Shown in pieces: positions 53,713-63,038 of a DNA stretch of 64,000 bases. The position numbers and the translations under genes are program-made. Origin of the DNA: Dictyobacter arantiisoli. Lineage in GTDB: Bacteria; Chloroflexota; Ktedonobacteria; Ktedonobacterales; Ktedonobacteraceae. How positions within the stretch are numbered: position 1 is the stretch's first letter; every line of letters begins with the position of its first letter. Location of the stretch: assembly GCF_008326305.1 (NCBI RefSeq), contig NZ_BIXY01000005.1:62001-126000 (forward strand). The letters are read 5' to 3'. The notes under the pieces are model-generated. The model saw only the letters and a list, made by a program, of their open reading frames with translations. It searched no databases and was not told the DNA's origin.

Positions 53713-55065
53713 ATGGGACAAGCATTTCAGGTAGATTCTAAGCGGGATGAATATGGCTATCCATTGCGGCCAGACTCCCGACGCAGGATGCGTAACATTA
53801 CAGTCGGATTGAGCAAGCGCGTCTTGTTGCTGGCAATTTATGTGCTGATGAGCTTGATAGGGACGCTATTAAGAGGACAAAAAGGGGCCGCTTCCCGCGT
53901 TCCTCTGACGCCTGAGCACTTTCATCCACGGCGGATTCTGGTACTACGGCTGGATTTGATTGGTGATCTGGTGCTTTCCTTGCCTGTGGTACGCCTACTC
54001 AAGCGCACCTATCCAGATGCAGAGATCGATTTGCTGGCCTTGCCGTCAAGCGCGAAGGTCATTAGCACCGATCCAGATGTGCATGCGCTTATCCCCTATG
54101 ATCCCAATATCTGGCGCCGTCCTAAAAGCTTATTTCAGGTGCGCAACTGGCTGGCTGCACGCTCACTTTATCGACAACTCCATGCGCAGCAGTATGATCT
54201 GGCAGTGAGTGTCTTTGGTCCATGGGCAGCGATCCTGGCGGTATTGAGCGGGGCACAGCGACGCCTGGGCTATGAACAGGAGAGTTATCCAGGTTTGATG
54301 ACGGATACTATTCCTGGTCAGCATTGGCATCCCGGCGATCATATCCATGAAGTGGATTATTGCCTGCAGCTGGTCGAGGCGGCTGGCGCGACGGTTGTTC
54401 CAGAGGATCGCATTCCAGCACTCTTTGTACATCCCGATGTACAGCATGAGGTAAAGCTCTTACTGGATCAAGCAGGTATCTCACCCCATAAACCTCTGGT
54501 CGCCTGCCATGTAAGTTCAAATAATGGACAATCGAAACGCTGGCCGATCCCCTATTGGGCTGCCTTGATTGATCAATTGTTACGTGAGAATGTAGCATCG
54601 GTAGTCTTTACCGGGGCACCTGCCGACATACCTTTAATTGAGGCGATTATAGCCCGGATGAAGATGCAGGCGGTAAATATGGCTGGCAAGACAAGTCTGG
54701 CGCAGTTGGCGGCGCTCTTGCAGCGGGCGGATGTGCTGGTTACCGGCGATAGTGGTCCCATGCATATCGCCTGCGCGGTTGATACAGCAGTGATCGCTAT
54801 CCATGGTCCTACTGATCCGGCGTTAAGCGGTCCGGTCAGTCCAAAGGCGACAATTTTACGGGATACTATCTGGTGTAGTCCCTGCTATCAAGCTAAAGGA
54901 GCGCCCGCCGATTGTCGCTTCTTTACCACACAATGTATGAAGAATATTCGACCTGAACGTGTTTTTATGGAGGTACAACAAAAGCTTCAACAAGCGCAGA
55001 GAATTGATCTGGATGCGCAGCAAGCTTCAGTACCGGGAGGTGAGGTGGATGGGTCACATAGTTGA
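53713..55065 (+). CDS. Family-9 glycosyltransferase, copy 3, with N-terminal membrane helix
   Basis: 450 residues. Residues 30-52 form a hydrophobic helix (RVLLLAIYVLMSLIGTLL), absent from copies 1, 2 and 4, after a basic N-terminus; then RRILVLRLDLIGDLVLSLPV, TYPDAEIDLLALPSS, and donor motifs CHVSSNNGQSKRWPIPYWAA and TGDSGPMHIACAVDT. The C-terminal Cys cluster WCSPCYQAKGAPADCRF is similar to copy 2. Overlaps the next gene's start by 17 bases. Confidence 0.92.
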   Translation: MGQAFQVDSKRDEYGYPLRPDSRRRMRNITVGLSKRVLLLAIYVLMSLIGTLLRGQKGAASRVPLTPEHFHPRRILVLRLDLIGDLVLSLPVVRLLKRTYPDAEIDLLALPSSAKVISTDPDVHALIPYDPNIWRRPKSLFQVRNWLAARSLYRQLHAQQYDLAVSVFGPWAAILAVLSGAQRRLGYEQESYPGLMTDTIPGQHWHPGDHIHEVDYCLQLVEAAGATVVPEDRIPALFVHPDVQHEVKLLLDQAGISPHKPLVACHVSSNNGQSKRWPIPYWAALIDQLLRENVASVVFTGAPADIPLIEAIIARMKMQAVNMAGKTSLAQLAALLQRADVLVTGDSGPMHIACAVDTAVIAIHGPTDPALSGPVSPKATILRDTIWCSPCYQAKGAPADCRFFTTQCMKNIRPERVFMEVQQKLQQAQRIDLDAQQASVPGGEVDGSHS

Positions 55066-55888
55066 AAGTCTGCAGGATAGAGAAGTCCTGGCAGCGATTG
55101 AAGGTAATTTTGCCGAAGGCATCGCTTCGTTTGGTCGAGGATTTCCAGGGGCTTCTTTTCATCAGGATGAGGAGTTAACCTGGTTTCTGTCCGGCTCGGT
55201 TGGCCCGAATAGTATTCTGCTGACACACTTCAAGCATGATACGCAGGCCTATATTGATTATCGCATCCAGGATACGCTCAAATATTTTGAGGAAAAGCAG
55301 GTAACGGAAGTAATCTGGCGTATTGGCCCCACAACCTATCCACCTGATTTAGCTGGTTATCTGGAGGAGCATGGCCTGACGTATTCTACAACAACAGTAT
55401 GTATGGCGCTTGATGTTACCAATGAACGCATCCCTTCATCTCCCCCACACGGCCTGAATATTCGCGAAGTGCTGTCCGATAAGGAACTGCGGATGAAGTG
55501 TGCACTGGAAAAGGTCGGCTTTGGCTCAAATAATACAGCCGCGCAGTATTATTATCAGACCTATGCCAGAAATGGCTTTGGTCCTGACGCCAACTGGCAT
55601 CACTATATTGGCTGGCTCAATAACCAGGCCGTCGCGTGCGCTACGATGTTATTTCATCAGGGCGTGGCGAGTATCCATGGTGTGACAACGATTCTGCCCG
55701 CCCGTCATCGCGGCATCGGGACCGCGCTGGTAAACTATGTGTTATGTGAAGCAGAGCATGCAGGCTATCGCATTGTGGCTCTATCACCTACCAATTTAAG
55801 TGAAGCGATTTACCGTCGCTTTGGCTTCAATGATTTCTGTCAATTACACTCCTATAAACTATCTTTGGCTCCCAAAACACATGAATGA
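55049..55888 (+). CDS. GNAT-family N-acetyltransferase
   Basis: 279 residues. The C-terminal half is a GNAT domain with acetyl-CoA loop PARHRGIGTALVNYVLCEA, then YRIVALSPTNLSEAIYRRFG. The N-terminal half is a degenerate GNAT-like region (EEKQVTEVIWRIGPTTYPPD). It acetylates an amine, here perhaps a sugar or a lipid-linked substrate given four flanking glycosyltransferases. ATG 55049 has GGAGG at 55036-55040; it overlaps copy 3 by 17 bases and copy 4 by four. Confidence 0.88.
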   Translation: MGHIVESLQDREVLAAIEGNFAEGIASFGRGFPGASFHQDEELTWFLSGSVGPNSILLTHFKHDTQAYIDYRIQDTLKYFEEKQVTEVIWRIGPTTYPPDLAGYLEEHGLTYSTTTVCMALDVTNERIPSSPPHGLNIREVLSDKELRMKCALEKVGFGSNNTAAQYYYQTYARNGFGPDANWHHYIGWLNNQAVACATMLFHQGVASIHGVTTILPARHRGIGTALVNYVLCEAEHAGYRIVALSPTNLSEAIYRRFGFNDFCQLHSYKLSLAPKTHE

Positions 55889-57075
55889 GAAATGTAATAA
55901 TCATGCATAAGACACATATAGCATTGGCACCCAATGGCCGCATCCTGGTCGTGAAGCTGGCAGGAATTGGCGATTTGCTGCTGGCAACCCCGGCATTACG
56001 TGCGCTACGCACAAGCTATCCCCAGGCTCAGATCGACCTGCTGGTGACACCTGATTCCGCTGGTTTGCTGGATGGTTGGGATGTGATCAATCAAACCATT
56101 ATCCTTGATAAATATCTTTTTGATCGCCCACAACAAATACTTAAAAATCCACAGACTCTGTTGCGCCTACGGAATCTCTGGAACACGCTAAGGGCCGGAC
56201 ACTATGATGCCGTCCTGCTGCTTCATCATCTCACGCTCCCCTTTGGCCGCCTGAAACATCAAGTATTGATGCGCGCCACAGGCGCCAGATGGCGTATCGG
56301 TTTGGATAATGGACATGGCTGGTTCCTGAATGTACACGTTAAGGATGATGGCTTTGGGGCACGCCATGAAGCTGAATATGCCATGGCGGTAGCCGAAGCC
56401 ACCGGAGCGGTAGCGCAGGACAAAAAGCTTGAGCTTCCCTTGAGTGAGAAGGAACGCCTGCAGGCGCGAGAACTGGTCTATGGTACATCTGATCCTGATC
56501 CCAATGAATGCGCACGTCCAATTATCGCCATGCATCCAGGTAGCGGCGGCTATAGTATCACACGACGCTGGGCCCCCGAACGCTTCGCCCAACTGGCCGA
56601 TACCCTTTATCACGATTTTGGTGGTCAGCTATTGCTGCTAGGTGGTCCTGAAGAGGCGGAACTGCATCAAAAGATTCTGGATATGTTGCGCTCGAAGATC
56701 CCGGCTCGCAGTCTGGCCGGTAAAGGCAGTATAAAAACAACTGCCGCGGTACTGGAACTGGTCGACCTGTTTGTCGGCAATGATGCGGGCGTAATGCATC
56801 TGGCAGCCGCAGTCGGTGCTCCCACGGTCGCTATTTTTAGCCTCTCAAACGCGGAAGCCTGGGGACCCTATACCGGCGAGCCTCACAGTAAGCGTGCGGC
56901 CATCGTACGCCTGGACTTGCCCTGTATGCCCTGTTTCTATACAGGCCATCTCCTGGGCACGCCTGAAGGCTGCTCTACCCACGATTGCATTGTCCAGCTT
57001 CAAGTTGATCCCGTAGCCAGCGCAGCCCGTAAAATGTTACGCGACGTACGCCATTTTGAACGTGTGGCTCAGTGA
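55885..57075 (+). CDS. Family-9 glycosyltransferase, copy 4
   Basis: 396 residues; RILVVKLAGIGDLLLATPAL, YPQAQIDLLVTPDSAG, HPGSGGYSITRRWAPERFAQ, and VGNDAGVMHLAAAVGAP are present. Start ATG 55885 overlaps the acetyltransferase stop (ATGA); Met at 55903 is an alternative. With copies 1-3 it forms a glycan-assembly block. Confidence 0.92.
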   Translation: MRNVIIMHKTHIALAPNGRILVVKLAGIGDLLLATPALRALRTSYPQAQIDLLVTPDSAGLLDGWDVINQTIILDKYLFDRPQQILKNPQTLLRLRNLWNTLRAGHYDAVLLLHHLTLPFGRLKHQVLMRATGARWRIGLDNGHGWFLNVHVKDDGFGARHEAEYAMAVAEATGAVAQDKKLELPLSEKERLQARELVYGTSDPDPNECARPIIAMHPGSGGYSITRRWAPERFAQLADTLYHDFGGQLLLLGGPEEAELHQKILDMLRSKIPARSLAGKGSIKTTAAVLELVDLFVGNDAGVMHLAAAVGAPTVAIFSLSNAEAWGPYTGEPHSKRAAIVRLDLPCMPCFYTGHLLGTPEGCSTHDCIVQLQVDPVASAARKMLRDVRHFERVAQ

Positions 57076-57085
57076 ATACGATGTA

Positions 57086-57108
57086 GACCCGACCAGAATG
57101 GTCGGGTC
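57086..57108. terminator. Hairpin between convergent genes
   Basis: GACCCGACCA (57086-57095) pairs with TGGTCGGGTC (57099-57108) around GAA. It could serve copy 4 (+) and the radical SAM gene (-). Confidence 0.65.
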
Positions 57109-57123
57109 CAGGGATGAGGATGA

Positions 57124-58395
57124 TTAGAGTGCAGGCGCAGCCTGAGCTGTGCGTGAGATAGGACGGCTGAAATTGCCGATCTCGACGTTGGGTAGCTCTT
57201 GATGCAGGATCTCGATCAGCTTTTTCATGCCAAGCGCTTTGCCCATGCTTGCAAAGTCAGGCATGCGTGGGATGAAGACTTCGGGATCGATATTGAGATT
57301 CCGTAGCTGGATAAGCTTTAAGTCGGTATCGCGCACCAGTTTGAGCAGAGCTTCGATCTCTCGCTCGCGATCAATCAGCCCAGGGAAGCAAAGCAGATTG
57401 ATGGAGCTATACACGCCGGCTTCAGCGGCTTTCTTGAGGGATTCAGTGACATCTTCATGCGTATATCCCAATGGCCGATAGTAGGCGTTATAGGTTTCAG
57501 GATGCCCGGAGATGGTGCTGACGCGGATCGTATCAAGCCCGGCATCGTAGAGGCGCTGGAGCCAGCGGGGATTGCTTCCGTTGGTGTTGATATTGATTAC
57601 TCCCCGGTCGGTCTTTTCACGCAGAGCTTTGATGGCTTTACTGATACGCGGCCATTGCAACAAAGGATCACCTTCACAGCCCTGTCCAAAGCTAACGATA
57701 GCATCTTCGGCTTTTTCAAGGTGGGTGATGGCAACTTCAACGATCTCTTCGACGCTCGGGACAAAGGTCAGGCGATCCTGCGGCGAGATAAGATCTTCTT
57801 CTTCCTGCTTCGAGATACATCCCACACAGCGGGCGTTACAACTGGGCGATACGGCAATAGCCATTTCCCATCTTTCAAAGAAGAGATTGCTGGCCGTCGG
57901 GCAGGAATAATCGAGGGCGCAGTGGGCATGCTGTCCAATAATGCGGTTCTCGGGAAACAATGCCTGCTTTTCATGCACCAGTTTCGCCAGTTTTTGCGCA
58001 TTGAAGGCCCGTGGATGCCATTTGCGTACCTCGTCTGTTTTAACAGCCGCGACATAAAGTTTGCCATTCATGCCTGCAACAGCACTATAGCCAAAGAAAG
58101 GGAGGGGTTCTGTATCGGGCACTTTTTCATAAGCTGGCAAGAGGGTGCGCGTATAACCGATAGGCAGGAGGGCCGCAACAGCCCAGCCTCGCGATTGAGG
58201 GAGCACAGAGCGGGTCCCATTGCGCTTCTGCCCCACCGCCAGCCGATCTGGCATCATTGAAAGGGTAACACCATCTGGCAAGGGAATCAATTCATTGGCC
58301 TTCAAAGGGCGATCCCCAAAGGAAAGGGCCTGTAAGCGTGTATCTTCAAGAATCTCACCATCTGGAGTTACATAAAGTAGATATGGAATCGCCAT
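57124..58395 (-). CDS. Radical SAM protein
   Basis: 423 residues. The iron-sulfur motif is C186-x3-C190-x2-C193 in SPSCNARCVGC; SAM-binding GQGCEGDPLLQWPRISKAI and TNGSNPRWLQRLYDAGLDTI follow. An N-terminal non-catalytic domain (residues 1-170, YVTPDGEILEDTRLQALSFG) is of unknown role. There is no obvious C-terminal SPASM Cys cluster. Substrate not identifiable. Start ATG 58395 lacks a clear ribosome site; a 101-residue gene lies 86 bases upstream in the same orientation and may form an operon. Confidence 0.88.
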   Translation of the reverse strand: MAIPYLLYVTPDGEILEDTRLQALSFGDRPLKANELIPLPDGVTLSMMPDRLAVGQKRNGTRSVLPQSRGWAVAALLPIGYTRTLLPAYEKVPDTEPLPFFGYSAVAGMNGKLYVAAVKTDEVRKWHPRAFNAQKLAKLVHEKQALFPENRIIGQHAHCALDYSCPTASNLFFERWEMAIAVSPSCNARCVGCISKQEEEDLISPQDRLTFVPSVEEIVEVAITHLEKAEDAIVSFGQGCEGDPLLQWPRISKAIKALREKTDRGVININTNGSNPRWLQRLYDAGLDTIRVSTISGHPETYNAYYRPLGYTHEDVTESLKKAAEAGVYSSINLLCFPGLIDREREIEALLKLVRDTDLKLIQLRNLNIDPEVFIPRMPDFASMGKALGMKKLIEILHQELPNVEIGNFSRPISRTAQAAPAL

Positions 58396-58481
58396 GTTTA
58401 TCCTTACTGAGTTCTCTGTCTGACTATGTTCTATTCTTTACAACCCGGAGCATCCTATGTTAACCAGAGAAAACGAAAAGC

Positions 58482-58787
58482 TTAATGCATAGGCGGCGGC
58501 GTGGCCGGTATACTCGGGAGGGTGGGTCGTTCTTCAACCAGGTCTTCGTCAAAAATACGTGGGAAGGCTCCAGTAATTGTCGTGGCCTGATGCTGGGCCG
58601 TGATACGTTGTTCTAATTCATGCGTATCTTCATAGACAAAGCTTATCACGATATTCTGACCGCGAACACTCTGGCTCATATGTCGAATGCGTGGGCGTTC
58701 CTCCTCCATCCAGGCATTGATAATAGCCTCAAGCGCTGCCATACTTCCGCTGCAAATAGCGCTGTCAAAGCCCTTATACCTGTACAC
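58482..58787 (-). CDS. Small protein, Cse60-like, unknown function
   Basis: 101 residues from GTG 58787 behind AAAGGATAGGA. Compact alpha/beta segment (MAALEAIINAWMEEERPRIR, RGQNIVISFVYEDTH) with some resemblance to the short sporulation-associated Cse60 family; the Pro-rich tail (RPTLPSIPATPPP) is unconserved. The frame extends up to TTG 58835 without a ribosome site. Upstream of the radical SAM gene. Confidence 0.55.
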   Translation of the reverse strand: MYRYKGFDSAICSGSMAALEAIINAWMEEERPRIRHMSQSVRGQNIVISFVYEDTHELEQRITAQHQATTITGAFPRIFDEDLVEERPTLPSIPATPPPMH

Positions 58788-58920
58788 AATCCTATCCTTT
58801 CGACTGTATCGAAAACCCGCACAACAACCACGCAAGCAGCGATGTCTGCCATTATGACCGAAGAGTATTGTATCATTCTATAGCAAGCCTGGCTATAGCA
58901 CCCCACAGATGAAACGCCGA

Positions 58921-58969
58921 TCCACCCGTAGGAGCCACCCTTCACGGGAGGGTGGCTCCTACGGGTGGA
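58921..58969. terminator. Large hairpin downstream of the EPSP synthase-like gene
   Basis: TCCACCCGTAGGAGCCACCC (58921-58940) pairs with 58950-58969; further inner pairs extend it. It is 10 bases beyond the stop of the minus-strand gene at 58979. Confidence 0.7.
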
Positions 58970-58978
58970 TATTCAGGC

Positions 58979-60325
58979 TTAAACGATAGTGCGAATAGTG
59001 GCTCCGAAGCTCTGCAATTCGGTAAAGAAGTGGGGATAACTTTTCGAGATATGCTCGGCTCCCGTTAACGTCAAGCCTCGATGACTGCGAAGGGCCACAA
59101 TTGCCAGCGCCATCAGGAGGCGGTGATCACTATGTCCATCCACAGTAACACCCCCTTCGACGCCCTGGGGTTGTCCATGAATGATGATTGCATCAGACTG
59201 CGGTTCGACGTTACAGCCAGCTCTGCGTAGCTCGCTACAGAGATCATTGATGCGATCGGACTCTTTATAATGCAGGCTCTCAATGTTGGAGATGATGCTT
59301 TCACCTTCAGCAAAACAGGCAGCAGCTACCAGCACGGGAATGCAGTCGATGACTGGATCACCATCAAGTTCAAAACCTTGTAAGCGACGTCCACCACGCA
59401 GAGTAACATTTTCGCCAGCTATCTGCATATCCGCTCCCATGTCCTTGAAGGTTTGCAGCAGCACATCTCCAACCTCATCACCGGGCCGCAAGCGGTCGAG
59501 ATGCAGGATACTGGAAGGATCATTGGAGACGGCATAGGCAGCCAGGAGTGCGGCAGCGGATGGATAATCTCCCGGAATACGATAGGTACGGGGCTGATAG
59601 CGTTGTCCTGGCGCGATATGGAAGTGGAGTAAAGCGGCATCATGCGAAACAACAATACCAGCTTCCTGCAATACTTCCAACGTTGCACGCACCAACGGCT
59701 GCGATTTTAGTCCATCGACAACATCGATCTCTAATCCTTCGGGCAACAGAGGAGCAAGAAAGAGGAGTGCGCTAAGATATTGTGAACTGCGCGCCCCGGA
59801 AATGGTAACGTGTCCACCATGCAGTTCATTGCGCCGCAGCGTGATCGGTAGACAGCCTTCAGGACCAGTTCCCTCACAGATCACGCCCAGAGAGGTCAGA
59901 GCTTCGAGGAGTTCACGGTTGGGGCGTTTGCCCAGGGACTCTGGATGATCGGTCACAAAGGTAACCTCAGGTAAGAGGGCTCCCAGGCCAAGCAAGAGAC
60001 GAGCAACGGCGCCAGCATTGCCAACATTTATCGTCAATGGCCCGCTACTCGTAGGACGCTCTACACCTCGAATCACCAGGACTTGCTCCTGCTCATCCTC
60101 CCAGTGCAATTCAGCTCCCAGCATGCGGCACCCACAAAAAAGCGCGTCACTATCATCGCTAAAGGCAGGCAGAATAATCCGACTCTCACCCACTGCCAGG
60201 GTTGCCGCCAGTACATAGCGTAACGTGTAGTATTTTGAGGATGGTACCTCAGGCTGAGCTGGTAAAAGATGTGATGGTCCCACAAATATTTTCTTGGGCC
60301 TGGTCTCAGATACATTTTCAGTCAT
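58979..60325 (-). CDS. aroA: EPSP synthase-like enolpyruvyltransferase (AroA), divergent
   Basis: 448 residues, two inverse alpha/beta domains. Conserved active-site equivalents: K31 and R36 in VPSSKYYTLRYVLAA (the Ser after Lys is Tyr), GNAGAVAR (102-109), SSQYLSALLF, DCIPVLVAAACFAEG (Asp), YKESDRI, DHRLLMALA and HISKSYPHF (Lys). The enzyme joins shikimate-3-P and PEP in aromatic synthesis. The changed loop residues (Thr to Ala after NAG; Pro to Leu at L110) and Tyr for Ser make this a divergent form. Start ATG 60325 has only weak ribosome-site evidence. Confidence 0.85.
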   Translation of the reverse strand: MTENVSETRPKKIFVGPSHLLPAQPEVPSSKYYTLRYVLAATLAVGESRIILPAFSDDSDALFCGCRMLGAELHWEDEQEQVLVIRGVERPTSSGPLTINVGNAGAVARLLLGLGALLPEVTFVTDHPESLGKRPNRELLEALTSLGVICEGTGPEGCLPITLRRNELHGGHVTISGARSSQYLSALLFLAPLLPEGLEIDVVDGLKSQPLVRATLEVLQEAGIVVSHDAALLHFHIAPGQRYQPRTYRIPGDYPSAAALLAAYAVSNDPSSILHLDRLRPGDEVGDVLLQTFKDMGADMQIAGENVTLRGGRRLQGFELDGDPVIDCIPVLVAAACFAEGESIISNIESLHYKESDRINDLCSELRRAGCNVEPQSDAIIIHGQPQGVEGGVTVDGHSDHRLLMALAIVALRSHRGLTLTGAEHISKSYPHFFTELQSFGATIRTIV

Positions 60326-60747
60326 AACTGTACAGCTTCACTTTCTACAAAATTGATAAGTGATTATAGCAACACGTCATATTATTATTCATAGCCTCTG
60401 CTATAAAAGAGACTCGCGCTGACGGGCATAGCCATTATAAGCTACAACTTGCTCCATCGTCGAGCTCGAATGATATGCATGCATCTGATAGAACAAAGAT
60501 CGAAGGTGATACAAATTCACTCTTTGTTCTATCACGCAAACACATTATCATACAGACACATATACATATACACATACAATATATTTACATTTTCGTGTGG
60601 TTTCATTACATTTATAAATCATAGTATACACCTATTTATAATACTCCATTTCGACTAATTTCCTGTCACTTCTATTTGATATTTAATATTTATTTTGTTA
60701 TAATCGTCATATTTAAATAAACGCATAGACAGGAGGCTAATTTTATC
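60326..60747. other. Intergenic region, A+T-rich
   Basis: Holds a hairpin TGATAGAACAAAGA (60485-60498) / TCTTTGTTCTATCA (60520-60533) with nested GTGA/TCAC, and the promoter of the oxidase gene. No gene supported. Confidence 0.6.
60676..60704 (+). promoter_or_regulatory. Promoter of the oxidase gene
   Basis: TTGATA (60676-60681), 17-base A+T-rich spacer, TATAAT (60699-60704). Confidence 0.75.
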
Positions 60748-61920
60748 GTGAACCAACAACGTATTATCATCGTAGGTGGCGGTATTCTGGGGCTTGCAAC
60801 GGCATATAATCTGCTCATGCAGGGCTTTATCAGGGTAACAGTACTAGAACAAGCCACCATCGATCATGATCGCGGATCATCTCATGGTTCGTCACGTCTA
60901 TTACGCTTTGAATATGGGAATGATACGCTCTATACAGGAATGGTAAATCTGAGCCTGGAGCGCTGGAAAAAGCTGGAGCAGCAGACGCAGCGTCATCTCT
61001 ATACCCCGACAGGTGTACTGGTCCTTGGACATGAAAATGATAATTTCGCCAGGCCTGGATATGACACGGTACGCAAATTAGGCTATGCTCCTGAGCGTTT
61101 GACGCACGCCGCAAGTGCGCAACGTTTTCCGCAGTTCAACACAGCAGACTATGATTTCATCTCTTACAATATGGATGCCGGTATGATGCATGCATCGACC
61201 TGTCTAAAAGTATTACGCGATTGTATTATTGATATGGGTGGCACGATTCAAGAGCGACAACGCGTAACTTCGATTGAACACGAAGATCTGTTAAAACCAA
61301 TTCGTTTGCTACTGGCGAATGGAGATACTATAGAAGCGGATCGTGTCATTGTGGCCGCAGGCCCCTGGGTCCATCGCCTGCTGGGTAAAATGGAATTACC
61401 GGTACGCCTGACACATCAATATTTGCTCTATTTTGCCAATCTGCCTGCATCCCTCTATGGAGTCAACGCCTGTCCTGCATTCATTGCCGGTGACCTCTAC
61501 GGCTTTCCGATGCATCAAATCACCGAAAACGGACCATCATGGTTTAAAGCTGCTTCTCATGAATTTGGAGCTCCGGCTGATCCCGATGAACCGCCCCATA
61601 TTGATCAACAGGCGATTAAACAGGTTGTAGAACGTCTTTATCATCTCATCCCTGCCCTTCAACAAGCCGATTTAACCCAAATTGAAGCATTTATGTATGA
61701 TGTCAGTATCGACGAAGATTTTATTTTGGATTATATGCCGAATGATAAACGTATTATACTTGGAACAGGCTTATCAGGCCATGCATTCAAATTTGGCATA
61801 TTGTTAGGTGAATTGGTCAGTAGTCTGGTAAGCGAAGAGGAACCGGTCGTGCCAATGACTCGCTTCAAGTTGTCGCGCTTTGCGGCGCATCAAAATGAAC
61901 ATTCTCATTCAATTGCGTAG
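60748..61920 (+). CDS. FAD-dependent amine/amino-acid oxidase (sarcosine oxidase/SolA-like)
   Basis: 390 residues. The FAD Rossmann loop is VGGGILGLATAYNL (9-22), GSSHGSSRLLRFEYG (44-58) is the MSOX/SolA-type signature, and VAAGPWVHRLLG and GTGLSGHAFKFGILLGEL are typical. Family members oxidise N-methyl amino acids. The cysteine that covalently holds FAD in monomeric sarcosine oxidase is Phe315 here (EAFMYDVS), so flavin attachment should be non-covalent. GTG 60748 with AGGAGG upstream; monocistronic. Confidence 0.88.
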   Translation: MNQQRIIIVGGGILGLATAYNLLMQGFIRVTVLEQATIDHDRGSSHGSSRLLRFEYGNDTLYTGMVNLSLERWKKLEQQTQRHLYTPTGVLVLGHENDNFARPGYDTVRKLGYAPERLTHAASAQRFPQFNTADYDFISYNMDAGMMHASTCLKVLRDCIIDMGGTIQERQRVTSIEHEDLLKPIRLLLANGDTIEADRVIVAAGPWVHRLLGKMELPVRLTHQYLLYFANLPASLYGVNACPAFIAGDLYGFPMHQITENGPSWFKAASHEFGAPADPDEPPHIDQQAIKQVVERLYHLIPALQQADLTQIEAFMYDVSIDEDFILDYMPNDKRIILGTGLSGHAFKFGILLGELVSSLVSEEEPVVPMTRFKLSRFAAHQNEHSHSIA

Positions 61921-61982
61921 TTCAATACAATTGCATCAGGGTTTCAAACATGAATTTTCGTAGTAATAGCGCTCAAAAGAGT

Positions 61983-62033
61983 TTGTATGCGATGCAAAAA
62001 AACGTGCTGGCACATTCTTTGCATCACATACAA
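61983..62033. terminator. Hairpin between convergent genes
   Basis: TTGTATGCGATGCAAA (61983-61998) pairs with 62018-62033 with one C-A mismatch and a 19-base loop. Both strands show A/T runs at the stem base. Confidence 0.55.
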
Positions 62034-62040
62034 GCGAGAA

Positions 62041-62880
62041 CTAACGGACACGCTTAATATCCCAGACAATTTGAGCAAGCCGTTCATCATAATGCGGTTG
62101 CTGAGGATCAAAGCTATTGATAATGACACGGTTGTAACGCTGACCTTCAGCGTGGATATATTCGTGCTCGTTAAGCGCCATTGCAACGTGTGTAATGCTT
62201 TTGCTACCAAAGAAAATGAGATCGCCTACCCGCATATCACTTTGGACAACAGTTTGGGACAGGCTATCGTGCTGCTGATCAGCATCCCTGGGAATGATAT
62301 TCCCTCCCATGCGATAGCAAAGTTGAACAAATCCACTACAGTCGATACCTTCCCAACTGTTTCCACCCCACAAATAGGGAACATCGAGAAAACTGCGAGC
62401 ATGCGCAGCGACAACAGATAGATCCTGCAGAGGATACAATTCATCGTTATTGCGAATCTCTATATGTTGACGCTCGATCCAACCATCTTCATCACCCGGC
62501 AAGGCAATGCGCACGCGCTGGGGATGAGAAAGGTCGATATAGGGTAGGACAGTGGAAAGATAGATATCGAAGAGTGTTTCTTCTCCTTCAGCATGGGTAT
62601 AAACAGAGGCATGCGTGACCTGGACCACCACTGAATAGGGCAGAGCCACACCACAGGTCCCCTCGCCTCCTTCACATACGCCACGCACAATGGGAAGTTC
62701 AAGCAGCCTCGTCTCGATCCAGCCACTATAGTCGGGAAGCGTGATATGTGTCCAATCGCCAGCATCTTCATCTGCAATAGCGGGCATATTCATAAGCGCC
62801 TGCGTGACAAGTTCTGATTCAGAATCAGGCTCACTGTGTATGTCCACCACACCTGACGCGATAATAAAGTTTTGTGTCAT
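62041..62880 (-). CDS. NlpC/P60 cysteine peptidase with SH3-like domains (YkfC-type)
   Basis: 279 residues from ATG 62880. Two N-terminal SH3b-like regions (about 5-60 and 85-145; SGWIETRLLELPIVRG, EDGWIERQHIEI) precede the NlpC/P60 catalytic domain: C181 in EGIDCSGFVQ, H231 in ITHVAMAL and H243 in YIHAEGQ. The layout matches Bacillus YkfC, which cleaves gamma-D-Glu-linked dipeptides from muropeptides in the cytosol. No signal peptide is visible. ATG 62880 has GGAAG six bases upstream; the frame is open to 62943. Confidence 0.9.
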   Translation of the reverse strand: MTQNFIIASGVVDIHSEPDSESELVTQALMNMPAIADEDAGDWTHITLPDYSGWIETRLLELPIVRGVCEGGEGTCGVALPYSVVVQVTHASVYTHAEGEETLFDIYLSTVLPYIDLSHPQRVRIALPGDEDGWIERQHIEIRNNDELYPLQDLSVVAAHARSFLDVPYLWGGNSWEGIDCSGFVQLCYRMGGNIIPRDADQQHDSLSQTVVQSDMRVGDLIFFGSKSITHVAMALNEHEYIHAEGQRYNRVIINSFDPQQPHYDERLAQIVWDIKRVR

Positions 62881-63038
62881 GATATCTTCCAAAGGGATTT
62901 TCACTGCCTCCCTACATAAGTATAGATGAGTATAGACGCGCAAGAGTTTGCGATATCATCTATTATATCTCATCATTCCTTGCCCACAATCTTTTCCCTT
63001 CTGATATACTAACAGCATACTTAATCAGGAGATGAAGA

